A DNA stretch of 64,000 nt from the NCBI GenBank assembly GCA_035628875.1, contig DASPIZ010000135.1:69983-133982 (forward strand), read 5' to 3'. The notes beneath the pieces were generated by a model. It was not told the DNA's origin. It did no database searches and was given only the letters and a program-made list of their open reading frames with translations. This stretch comes from Ohtaekwangia sp035628875 (GTDB lineage: Bacteria; Bacteroidota; Bacteroidia; Cytophagales; Cyclobacteriaceae). Both the position numbers and the translations under genes were made by a program. Shown in pieces: positions 53,651 through 61,704 of this stretch. Within the stretch, counting starts at the first letter, position 1. Every line of letters begins with the position of its first letter.

Positions 53651-53870
53651 GGCCCAGCCGGCCCAGGAGGCGAAAAAACATGAATGAAAGATCATCTAAA
53701 TTAATATCGGCAATCACTGAAAGAAGCACACCACTCCCCACACAATTTTCCCGAAAGTGATTGGCACTCTAAACGAATTTTTCCCTAACACGGAAAAAAC
53801 GACCTCACCCAAAGCCCATCGAAAGAAGACCTCTTGCTAAAGATGATTAACCCGGCTATTAAACAAATCA

Positions 53871-55289
53871 CTACTTCCTTCTCAACGCCACCACATTCTC
53901 AACATGAATGGTATGCGGAAACATATCTACCGGCTGCACTGCCACGATATCATACGCCGTACTTAAGATCGCCAGATCCCGGGCCTGGGTTGCCGCATTA
54001 CAGCTTACATAAATAATTTTCGAAGGTGCAGCATGCAAAAGCATCTTACACACATCTTCATGCATTCCTGCCCTTGGCGGATCTGTGATCACCGTATCAG
54101 GCCTGCCGTGTACATCTAAAAACTGTGTATCCAGAAGATTTTTGATATCGCCGGCGAAAAATTTTGTATTCGTGATTCCATTTAACGCTGAATTTATTTT
54201 CGCATCCTCAATCGCGGCAGCAACATATTCCAGTCCGACAACTTCTTTTGCCTGACCTGCTACAAAGTTGGCGATCGTACCAGTTCCGGTATACAGATCA
54301 TAGACCAGCTCATCTCCTTTCAACGCCGCCATATTCCACGCCACTTTATAAAGCTCGAATGCCTGGTCAGAATTGGTTTGATAAAATGATTTCGGTCCTA
54401 CCTGAAATTTTAAAACTCCACTCCCATCGGGTTTAGGCATCGTCTCAGTAATGAAAGCGTTACCCTTCCAGCAAACAATTTCCAGGTCACTGAAACTATC
54501 GTTCTTTTTTCCGTTGATCACATAATTAAACGACGTGATCTGTGGAAAGTCTTTTTGGAGGCGAAGCAGGATCGCATCAATCCATTTCATCTCATCGTAA
54601 GTGACCTGCAAGATCACCATCACTTCTCCGGTGTTCGCCGTGCGAATAGTGATCGTGCGCAAAAAACCGATTTGCTTTCTCAGATCAAAAAAAGGAATGT
54701 GGTGTTTGAGGGCTTCATCTTTTACCGCAAGACGAATCGCATTGGATGGATTCGGCTGTAGATGACACTCCATTACATCAAACACTAGATCATACTTTCG
54801 TGGAATGTGATAACCCAGCGCGACTTCCCCCTGTCCGCGACCATCTTCTGCATGAAGCTCCTCGCGTGTAAGCCAACGTTGTGCGGAAAAAGTATAATCA
54901 AGTTTATTCCGGTAAAACCGTGTATTTACCGAAGGCAGAATAGGCGATATATACGGAAGTTCCAATCCGCCGATGCGCTCCAGGTTATCCACAACCTGTT
55001 GCTGTTTATAGTGGAGCTGCGTTTCATATTCAATATGCTGCCATGAACAGCCACCACACAATCCAAAATGTATACAAAAAGGCGTCGCCCTGTTGGGGGA
55101 AAATGACGTAACCTCGGTGACCTTTCCCTCAAGGTAACTGGATTTTATCTTCGTAAGTTGTACACTCACAGTGTCGCCTGGCGCGCCACCTTGCAAAAAA
55201 ATTACTTTTCCATCGATTCGTGAAACGCATTTGCCTTCAGCAGCCATGGTCTCCACGACAAGGTTTTCAATGATATCTCCTTTTCGCAT
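53871..55289 (-). CDS. rlmD: 23S rRNA (uracil-5-)-methyltransferase RlmD
   Basis: A 472-residue iron-sulfur methyltransferase of the RlmD/TrmA group that makes m5U in 23S rRNA (equivalent of U1939). The order is a TRAM domain (residues 1-60), the iron-sulfur cysteines (CIHFGLCGGCSWQH), then the Rossmann fold with VYDLYTGTGTIANF, the DPPRAG motif and the nucleophile cysteine in YVSCNAATQARDL. The start at 55289 (MRKGDIIENLVVETMAAEGK) is preferred. It is divergent from the gliding-type gene. Confidence 0.9.
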   Translation of the reverse strand: MRKGDIIENLVVETMAAEGKCVSRIDGKVIFLQGGAPGDTVSVQLTKIKSSYLEGKVTEVTSFSPNRATPFCIHFGLCGGCSWQHIEYETQLHYKQQQVVDNLERIGGLELPYISPILPSVNTRFYRNKLDYTFSAQRWLTREELHAEDGRGQGEVALGYHIPRKYDLVFDVMECHLQPNPSNAIRLAVKDEALKHHIPFFDLRKQIGFLRTITIRTANTGEVMVILQVTYDEMKWIDAILLRLQKDFPQITSFNYVINGKKNDSFSDLEIVCWKGNAFITETMPKPDGSGVLKFQVGPKSFYQTNSDQAFELYKVAWNMAALKGDELVYDLYTGTGTIANFVAGQAKEVVGLEYVAAAIEDAKINSALNGITNTKFFAGDIKNLLDTQFLDVHGRPDTVITDPPRAGMHEDVCKMLLHAAPSKIIYVSCNAATQARDLAILSTAYDIVAVQPVDMFPHTIHVENVVALRRK

Positions 55290-55367
55290 ACGGGTCGCAA
55301 AAATACAGAACATGCAATGTTTTTCTGTATATCCTTATTGTTATCTTTAATATTGGGTGATTTGATT

Positions 55368-58091
55368 ATGAAAAGGTTGATATTGGTTCTGCTCTCGCTG
55401 TTTTCACTGCCTGTAATGGGCACACACATCGTCGGTGGCGAATTTGAATTTCTGTTCCGGGGTGTTGATCCTGCTAACGGTCAGTTTCGCTATCACCTCA
55501 GCCTCATCCTTTATTTTGACAGGATCAACGGCAGCGAAGGCGCACGCGATGAAGAAATCATCATTCGTATTTTCCGGAAACGTGACAATGCGGTTATGCA
55601 CGATAATATTTTGCTGCTCTACAACGATGCCCGCGACGTAGGGTATTACAAACCAGAATGTTCAAGCGGAAACTCCATTCAGACAGATCGCATCTATTAC
55701 ACTTACATGATCGGCAATACCCAGGCCGAATACAGACTGGACCCCGATGACTTTGATGATCCACAAGGGTACTACATTGCATGGGAACGCTGCTGCCGGA
55801 ATTATGGCATCACCAATGTATACAGCGAAGATCCAAACACCGGAAGCACGCGTTATGCAGGACAAACTTTTTATCTCGAATTCCCACCGTTACGAAAAAA
55901 CGGAAAGGATTTTTATAACTCATCACCCTCTTTATTTCCTCCGCTCAGCGATTATGCTTGCCCGGGACGTTTCTACTGGGTGAAATTCAATGGAACAGAT
56001 CCCGATGGCGATGAGCTCGTCTATTCCATGGTAACACCCATGAACACCATCACCGGTGATGCTGTTCCGCCTACAGGACTTCCACGACCCGCGCCTTATC
56101 CGGGTATACTCTGGCGTCCCGGCTTCGGTCCCAATAACATCATGAAAGGAAGCCCTGATATCAAAATCGATGAAAAAGGATTGCTGACAGTTACCCCTAC
56201 CGTTGCAGGATTGTATGTGTTTGCCGTAAAATGTGAAGAGTTTCGCGATGGAAAAAAAATCGGTGAAATTCGGAGAGATTTCCAGATGCTGGTGCTAACG
56301 AACTGCCCACCCGCCGAAAAGCCGGTAATTAAAGCGAGGCGTAAAGGTGCTGCTACCTATGCTGAAGGTCAGCTGAGTGTACCTTTCAGCAACACTGTAA
56401 CCGATGATCAGCGCTGCATTGAAATCCTCGTCACCGATCCCGATGCTGCTACGCGTGATGAGAAAATCAAAATCCTTGCAGTGGCCGCTAATTTTGATGA
56501 AAATGTCGACGGTGTACTACCCGATATCTCTACTTCTATCCTCGACAATTCAAACAGTGAGGCGGCGTTCGAAGTATGTTTTCCCCAATGTCCTTACACC
56601 GGTGGCACATTCAAAATCGACATTATTGTAGAAGATGATGCGTGTCCTCTCCCACTTACCGATACCATCACCGTTGAAGTAGATATTGAACTACCACCGA
56701 ACGAGTCGCCGGTATTCGACAAGGAATTGATTACCGCTACATTCGATGAAGGATCAGGAACGCCGATGTGGACCTTCGTTGGTACGGATCTGGATGGAGA
56801 TCTTGTACAGATTATTCCTCCCGCCGAAGATGAACTTAACCTTCCGGATTATGGATTCAACCTCGAAGTAACGAATGAACAACCTGGTCAGGTAAACGCA
56901 CAACTCAGCTGGAATACAAAATGCGATGAAATTGATTTCAGTAAAAAAACAGACTTCCAGTTTAAAATCCTCCTCGATGATCAGGATAAATGCGAGGTCA
57001 CGCCTGCTGATACACTGACCTTCGACCTCGCCATCAACCTTTATGATTTTCATTCGCCGGTGATTAAATATCTGCCTGATCCTACAAGCCAGGAGATTGT
57101 ACTCACCCAAAAAATGTTTGAAACAATTTCTTTTGATGTTGAAGGTGTGGATGAAGATGGAGACCAGGTAACCCTCAAGGGCCGCGGAATCGGATTCGAC
57201 ATGGCCAATTACAACGCCTCCTTCCCGGAAAAAAATTTTACCGGACAAGGTACTTCTCAATTTACGTGGCTACCCGACTGTGATCACATTAACCTCAATG
57301 CAAAAGACGAATTTAAATTTGAACTGGAAGTGATTGACCAACATAACCGCTGCAACTATTACCTGAGCGATACCCTTTTTGTAACCGTGAATGTATTGCC
57401 TCCTGATAACAATGAGCCTTCCTTAACTGTAAATGACCAATCCGGCGATCATGATCTAGCCTATACGTTGGGTGAAGAGATTATCATCCCCGCACTGGGC
57501 GTAGATGCTGATGCCAATCCGCAGGACTTGCTCACCATGGAACTGATCAAAGCCGAAGGTTCGATAGTACCGGAAGGTTTTGTTTTCTCCAGCACTCCAC
57601 AAAAAGGTGTTGTCAACGGAACCCTCGAATGGAAACCCGGTTGCGAGATTTTTCACAATGGGGTCTATGAAAATGATTATACCTTCTCCTTCCGCGTATT
57701 CGACAACCGTTGCTTTACCGCCGTAGGTGCTGACACCGTAACCGTGAATATCAAAGTGAAAGATGTACAAAGCCAGGTGGAAGATTTTATACCACCAAAC
57801 ATAATCACGCCCAATGGCGACGGTAAAAATGATTTCTTCGCCATGCTGAAAGAAGACGAAGACTCGAAAGAACTGATTGACATCCTTCCCAAAGATAATT
57901 GCTCGGGAATTTTCAAAAGAATTTCCATCTACAATCGCTGGGGACGCACCGTATTTGAGAGTACTTCACGCGATTTTCGCTGGTATCCGAAAGACGATCC
58001 AACCGGAATCTACTTCTATCAACTGCTGTATTCCAATGTAGAATACAAAGGAATCATTACCCTCGCAGGCGAATCACAAAACAACCGGTAA
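55368..58091 (+). CDS. Large surface protein with T9SS (gliding-type) C-terminal domain
   Basis: A 907-residue exported protein. A signal peptide (MKRLILVLLSLFSLPVMGTH) is followed by HIVGGEFEF, a start common in Bacteroidota surface proteins, several beta-sandwich (cadherin/Ig-like) repeats rich in Asp (DPDGDELVY, DEDGDQVTL), and a C-terminal gliding motility-associated domain: NIITPNGDGKNDFF, IYNRWGRTVFES and PTGIYFYQLLY. That type B sorting domain sends proteins through the type IX secretion system. The last 18 bp overlap the convergent downstream gene. Confidence 0.88.
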   Translation: MKRLILVLLSLFSLPVMGTHIVGGEFEFLFRGVDPANGQFRYHLSLILYFDRINGSEGARDEEIIIRIFRKRDNAVMHDNILLLYNDARDVGYYKPECSSGNSIQTDRIYYTYMIGNTQAEYRLDPDDFDDPQGYYIAWERCCRNYGITNVYSEDPNTGSTRYAGQTFYLEFPPLRKNGKDFYNSSPSLFPPLSDYACPGRFYWVKFNGTDPDGDELVYSMVTPMNTITGDAVPPTGLPRPAPYPGILWRPGFGPNNIMKGSPDIKIDEKGLLTVTPTVAGLYVFAVKCEEFRDGKKIGEIRRDFQMLVLTNCPPAEKPVIKARRKGAATYAEGQLSVPFSNTVTDDQRCIEILVTDPDAATRDEKIKILAVAANFDENVDGVLPDISTSILDNSNSEAAFEVCFPQCPYTGGTFKIDIIVEDDACPLPLTDTITVEVDIELPPNESPVFDKELITATFDEGSGTPMWTFVGTDLDGDLVQIIPPAEDELNLPDYGFNLEVTNEQPGQVNAQLSWNTKCDEIDFSKKTDFQFKILLDDQDKCEVTPADTLTFDLAINLYDFHSPVIKYLPDPTSQEIVLTQKMFETISFDVEGVDEDGDQVTLKGRGIGFDMANYNASFPEKNFTGQGTSQFTWLPDCDHINLNAKDEFKFELEVIDQHNRCNYYLSDTLFVTVNVLPPDNNEPSLTVNDQSGDHDLAYTLGEEIIIPALGVDADANPQDLLTMELIKAEGSIVPEGFVFSSTPQKGVVNGTLEWKPGCEIFHNGVYENDYTFSFRVFDNRCFTAVGADTVTVNIKVKDVQSQVEDFIPPNIITPNGDGKNDFFAMLKEDEDSKELIDILPKDNCSGIFKRISIYNRWGRTVFESTSRDFRWYPKDDPTGIYFYQLLYSNVEYKGIITLAGESQNNR

Positions 58092-58817
58092 TAAAAGATT
58101 TTCCCTGATGTAAGCCGGTTTTCCTTTCCATTCGATTTTTACCCACACATCAGTCTGGCCTTTGATTTCAAAGCGATGACCTGCCTGAAGTATCTCTGCC
58201 ACAGGCGCTCCACCCGAAGGACCTTGCATAATGTAGGTATTCGGACGGGCAACGATACCGTTAGTCGCAGGTTCCATGGCATAGAGATGAACGCCCAGTA
58301 CAACAGCGAAAACAAACAATAAAGAAACAGCGATTACAGGTTTTTTATTGTTTCTGCGCACAGCCACAGCCACACTGAATAGAAAAAAGATAAATCCAGC
58401 AATGGCGAGCGAAATCCACAAATGATGCTTGCGATAAAACGTAAGCGCCATTTTTCCCTCGGTAGATTGATATCCGCTGAGATTATTTTTGGTTGCCAGC
58501 TCATCCATTTTATCCAATGCCGACGGATCCTGCGTAGCGAGGTAATATAAATTCAAATAATAGAGTGCTTCACCGGTATTATGGAGTCCTTCCTCGATAA
58601 AAGCCATTTTTAATAACATGGAAGAAGTATATTGTTTGTTATCCAGGATAACGCGATAATGCTCTAATGACTGCGTGAATTGCCGGGCATTAAAAAGAGA
58701 ATCAGCCTGTTGCAGGCGGTAGCTAGACACCTGACTATAACCCGGAGCAGAAGCAATTAAAAAGAGCCAGAAAAGAATGGTGAGAATTTTTAAAGCGGGC
58801 CATTGCATTTTTTTCAT
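58074..58817 (-). CDS. Membrane protein with TPR-like and SH3-like parts (BatE-like)
   Basis: A 247-residue protein. Residues 1-30 form a signal or anchor (LKILTILFWLFLIASAPGYSQ), 30-120 a helical, TPR-like segment (LQQADSLFNARQFTQSLEHYRV), 125-175 two further hydrophobic helices, and 180-247 a bacterial SH3-like domain (NGIVARPNTYIMQGPSGGAPVAEILQAG). This layout is similar to BatE proteins of aerotolerance operons in the phylum, but the rest of that operon is absent. The gene overlaps the 3' end of the gliding-type gene by 18 bp. Confidence 0.7.
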   Translation of the reverse strand: MKKMQWPALKILTILFWLFLIASAPGYSQVSSYRLQQADSLFNARQFTQSLEHYRVILDNKQYTSSMLLKMAFIEEGLHNTGEALYYLNLYYLATQDPSALDKMDELATKNNLSGYQSTEGKMALTFYRKHHLWISLAIAGFIFFLFSVAVAVRRNNKKPVIAVSLLFVFAVVLGVHLYAMEPATNGIVARPNTYIMQGPSGGAPVAEILQAGHRFEIKGQTDVWVKIEWKGKPAYIRENLLLPVVL

Positions 58818-58832
58818 ATCCTGTTACCTTTG
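58803..58832 (+). promoter_or_regulatory. Candidate promoter of tRNA-Lys
   Basis: TTG (58803-58805), 19 bp, TACCTTTG (58825-58832): an exact Bacteroidota promoter reading toward the tRNA, with a start near 58839, about 130 bases before the tRNA. Confidence 0.5.
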
Positions 58833-58969
58833 CGACCTCAATTACGGAAAACGTCTGCTAATTGACAACAAAAGGGAGAATTGACAACTACGCAAGTACA
58901 CATCCATCTCCTGTCAGATTCGAAGGAAAGTCGTTACAAAACGCCCTCTGACGAACCCTGGCGAAATAA

Positions 58970-59042
58970 GATTCCGTAGCTCAGTTGGTAGAGCAATACA
59001 CTTTTAATGTATGGGTCCTGGGTTCGAATCCCAGCGGGATCA
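58970..59042 (+). tRNA. tRNA-Lys (anticodon UUU)
   Basis: A complete cloverleaf: acceptor GATTCCG/CGGGATC with A as discriminator, D arm GCTCAGTTGGTAGAGC, anticodon stem ATACA/TGTAT with loop CTTTTAA (anticodon TTT at 59003-59005), and T arm CTGGG-TTCGAAT-CCCAG. It reads AAA/AAG lysine codons. Its 3' end is a likely attachment site for the element behind it. Confidence 0.96.
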
Positions 59043-59046
59043 CAGG
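59020..59046 (+). other. Predicted attL (tRNA-Lys 3' end)
   Basis: The integrase gene starts about 250 bp past the tRNA and points away from it. Tyrosine integrases usually use the T-arm to 3' end of a tRNA as the attachment core. A second copy of this end should lie at the far boundary, outside the window; none is seen in the window. Extent is approximate. Confidence 0.45.
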
Positions 59047-59068
59047 TTGACAAACCAAAACACTCGAA

Positions 59069-59101
59069 AGCTCACAAAATTCATTTTTGTGGGCTTTTTT
59101 G
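59069..59101 (+). terminator. Terminator downstream of tRNA-Lys
   Basis: AGCTCACAAAA (59069-59079), loop TTCAT, TTTTGTGGGCT (59085-59095) with one G-U, followed by TTTTTTGTTTTTT. It ends the tRNA transcript before the integrase gene. Confidence 0.88.
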
Positions 59102-59140
59102 TTTTTTACGCAGATCAAAAAAGCCACCGATTCTCAATCG

Positions 59141-59192
59141 TCTGGTGAGCAGATCGGGAGCAGCAGCTCTCAGAAATTTTTTGCTCACCAGA
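59141..59192. repeat. 11-bp inverted repeat with inner palindrome near the integrase
   Basis: TCTGGTGAGCA (59141-59151) and TGCTCACCAGA (59182-59192) are perfect complements. The 30-base spacer itself holds GAGCAGCAGCTC. This sits between the probable attachment site and the integrase start and may be an arm-binding or regulatory site. Confidence 0.7.
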
Positions 59193-59289
59193 ACTCACCG
59201 AAGAGGGTCATTATCAAGGGGTTCAACAAATGAACATCTTGATTCAGCAAAGACATCAAAGGAAATTTATTAACCATTAAAATTTCTGT

Positions 59290-60513
59290 TTGATGAACAA
59301 ATCATTGAAAGTGCTCTTCTTTTTAAGAACTAGAACGAGCTATGTGAGTGGACCCGCACCGATCTACATGAGAGTAACTGTTGAAGGCGACCGTTTCGAA
59401 ATGGCAACACAACGTGAAGTTGATCCTGAGAAGTGGGACAACAAAGCTTGCAGAATGGTGAACTCTAAAAAAGAATCTACACGCGAATTGAATTACTATC
59501 TCGACATGCTTCAGGGAAGAGTTTTCGAAGCACAACGCGAGATGATGTTGAAGGGAATCGACATCACTGCCAACAAAGTGAAAAATTTCCTTCTTGGCAA
59601 AGAGATCAAGGATACGAAGACGCTCCTGGAAGTTTACAAAGAACATGTTGAAGAAGTGAAAGCTCTGGTCGGCAAGGAGTATGCGCACGGCACGTTGAAA
59701 AGATACAAGTCTGCTCTTACTTCACTGGAAGCTTACTTCAAGCATAAGGGCATGGTCGATATCGATTTAGATAAACTCAATCATCAATTCATTACGAACT
59801 ATGAATTCTTTTTAAAATCCGTCCGCAACATGGATCACAACACTGCAATGGGAACGATCAAGAAATTAAAGAAGATCGTTCGTATCTGTGTTGCCAACGA
59901 ATGGATTGATAAAGATCCGTTCATGAGCTTCAAAGTAAAGATCCGCGAAACGAATCGACCCTATTTACTTCAGGATGAACTTGATAAAATCATTGCTTTA
60001 AAGTTTTCAGCCGAGCGCCTCACGGCAGTGAGAGATATTTTTGTTTTCTGCTGTTATACCGGTCTTGCTTACGCAGATGTTCAGAAGTTGAGAAGAGTTG
60101 ACATTGTAATCGGTCATGATGGTGAGAAGTGGATTCACACTGAACGAGTGAAAACAGAAACTGCAACACGCGTTCCGCTTTTACCTCAAGCATTGAAAAT
60201 TATGAATGCCTATAAAGATCATCCGCAGTGCGTGAATGAAGGGAAACTCTTGCCAGTGTCCAGCAACCAGAAGATGAACGAATACTTAAAGGAGATCGCA
60301 GACCGGTGTGAGATCAATAAGAAGATGACGTTTCACACTGCTCGGCATACGTTCGCCACTACAGTTACTCTAACGAACGGGGTACCGATTGAAACGGTAA
60401 GTAAAATGCTTGGGCATAAGACACTGAGGACAACGCAGCAGTATGCTAAGCTTTTGGATCAGAAGGTGAGTGAGGATATGAGGGCTTTGAGATTGAAGTT
60501 AGATCGCGATTAA
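59290..60513 (+). CDS. Tyrosine recombinase (integrase), Bacteroides-type
   Basis: A 407-residue site-specific integrase. Domains: arm-DNA-binding N-terminus (LKVLFFLRTRTSYVSGPAPIYMRVT), SAM-like core-binding domain (residues 110-210, SALTSLEAYFKHKGMVDIDL), and catalytic domain. Catalytic marks are HTARHTFATTV (His-x-x-Arg), LGHKTLRTTQQYAKL (His and the nucleophile Tyr). The usual first arginine region reads CYTGLAYADVQKL, so the first Arg is absent, as in IntDOT-like Bacteroidota recombinases. It is the first gene of an integrative element. Confidence 0.94.
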   Translation: MMNKSLKVLFFLRTRTSYVSGPAPIYMRVTVEGDRFEMATQREVDPEKWDNKACRMVNSKKESTRELNYYLDMLQGRVFEAQREMMLKGIDITANKVKNFLLGKEIKDTKTLLEVYKEHVEEVKALVGKEYAHGTLKRYKSALTSLEAYFKHKGMVDIDLDKLNHQFITNYEFFLKSVRNMDHNTAMGTIKKLKKIVRICVANEWIDKDPFMSFKVKIRETNRPYLLQDELDKIIALKFSAERLTAVRDIFVFCCYTGLAYADVQKLRRVDIVIGHDGEKWIHTERVKTETATRVPLLPQALKIMNAYKDHPQCVNEGKLLPVSSNQKMNEYLKEIADRCEINKKMTFHTARHTFATTVTLTNGVPIETVSKMLGHKTLRTTQQYAKLLDQKVSEDMRALRLKLDRD

Positions 60514-60522
60514 GAATTCTGT

Positions 60523-60555
60523 AAAAGAAGTCGGGACAGCTACCGACTTCTTTTT
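60523..60555. terminator. Bidirectional terminator between integrase and cargo genes
   Basis: AAAAGAAGTCGG (60523-60534), loop GACAGCTA, CCGACTTCTTTT (60543-60554): a perfect 12-bp stem with A-run and T-run on both sides. It lies between two convergent genes, so it can end transcripts from both. Confidence 0.88.
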
Positions 60556-60561
60556 AAAAGT

Positions 60562-61260
60562 TCAGAATTCATCAAGCCCACCCGATATAGCATCATCTGC
60601 ATGCCGCTTTTCATCCATCAATTTTTGTGTGATCGATATTAAGCGCAGAGTTGTTTTTTGATCTAGTTGCTTCGCCTTGTAACCATGGACCACTTGATTT
60701 CTAATGAGAAAAAGTTTCTCTAAGCTGTCATAGTCAGCTCTTGTTAAATGCCCCAATGAGAATAACGTCTTGATCAAAACAAGGGGCGTCTTATTTTGAA
60801 GTTTCCTTTTCTCGTGAAGGAGCACTTGCCTAGCCAAGCTCTCTAAATTTGCCCAACAGATAATAAACGCGGCAGCATACTGATTCTTTTTTACAAGTCC
60901 TTTAGCTACTTTAATGCCACCCTTAATTTCGGAAAAATCTAAGTCGGTGTATGTGTTTGATATTTCCGGGTTATCGCCTTTACTTCCAGTTACAACTAAT
61001 TCAAACCTCCAATGTTTTTGCTTGTCGATTTCATCTGCAATATTTCTTAGAATATTTAGTTTTGAAATGTCTGCGTGCGTTTTCACTTCAACAATCACAT
61101 TGTCGTCATTGCTTGTTGCTATCAGATCCGGTTTATAATTTTCTATAAATGAAGGAATATCTTTTCCGCGAGGTTCAATAAGTACCTTGTATCCCTTCGC
61201 TTCATATTCTTTTGCTACCTGCCGTATCTTAGCATCGTGTTTTGTTACTCCGGACTCCAT
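60562..61260 (-). CDS. PD-(D/E)XK nuclease-like protein with HEPN-like Rx4H motif
   Basis: A 232-residue protein (start 61260, MESGVTKHDAK; a further ATG at 61275 would overlap the upstream gene). The N-terminal part has the restriction-nuclease-like core: KPDLIAT with Asp45, then Glu58 and Lys60 in VIVEVKT, the PD-(D/E)XK pattern. The C-terminal part, a four-helix segment, has R187-N-Q-V-V-H192-G (Rx4H), the hallmark of HEPN RNases. It resembles AHJR-like restriction-endonuclease families. It follows the RusA-like gene by one base (TAAcATG), so the two are coupled. It is a plausible effector of a defence module. Confidence 0.72.
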   Translation of the reverse strand: MESGVTKHDAKIRQVAKEYEAKGYKVLIEPRGKDIPSFIENYKPDLIATSNDDNVIVEVKTHADISKLNILRNIADEIDKQKHWRFELVVTGSKGDNPEISNTYTDLDFSEIKGGIKVAKGLVKKNQYAAAFIICWANLESLARQVLLHEKRKLQNKTPLVLIKTLFSLGHLTRADYDSLEKLFLIRNQVVHGYKAKQLDQKTTLRLISITQKLMDEKRHADDAISGGLDEF

Positions 61261-61261
61261 G

Positions 61262-61663
61262 TTAAATCTGTTCAAAGTTACCTGATAATACCACCTTTAC
61301 ATGAACGAAATCTGTATAATTTACGAATCCGTCCGCCAATGCTTTCGACAAGCCCTTAACTTTAAATGCACCATCGATTTTTCTTTTTCGAGTGTTGCAA
61401 TCTGTTATTTGATTGTCGTCAACATAGACCAACCCAATTAGTGCGTCCTGAATTGGTTTCACAATGTTGTCAACATCAGGCGCAGCAACGTCATAAAAAT
61501 TTGTGACTACAATTGACAACTGATCTTGCGATGGAGGGTCTGCAGCATTCCAGTAATTCATTGCAGCCTGTCGAACTGTTTGTTTCCAGGCCTGAAGCCT
61601 TGCACGCCTTTTTGTTTGTTGCGATACTGGCGGTCCTTCCACAATAAAATCGAATGGTATCAC
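61262..61663 (-). CDS. RusA-family Holliday-junction endonuclease
   Basis: A 133-residue RusA-family nuclease, which cuts four-way DNA junctions. Phage-borne RusA proteins resolve recombination junctions. The catalytic core is intact: APDVDNIVKPIQDALIGLVYVDDNQI gives the D-x-D-N-x-x-K and D-D metal residues equivalent to E. coli Asp70, Asp72, Lys76 and Asp91. Length is normal (E. coli 120). It lies 41 bp after the STAND gene and directly before the nuclease/HEPN gene, in the same direction. Confidence 0.9.
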   Translation of the reverse strand: MIPFDFIVEGPPVSQQTKRRARLQAWKQTVRQAAMNYWNAADPPSQDQLSIVVTNFYDVAAPDVDNIVKPIQDALIGLVYVDDNQITDCNTRKRKIDGAFKVKGLSKALADGFVNYTDFVHVKVVLSGNFEQI

Positions 61664-61704
61664 TTGCTAATCTTTATTTTCCATTAATTGCAATTTGTCT
61701 TGGC

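Noticed and set aside
53293..53870. SRP RNA, RNase P RNA or tmRNA
   Set aside because: None of the conserved words of these RNAs (for example GGAAGGAAGCAGCC or GAGGAAAGTCC) is present on either strand.
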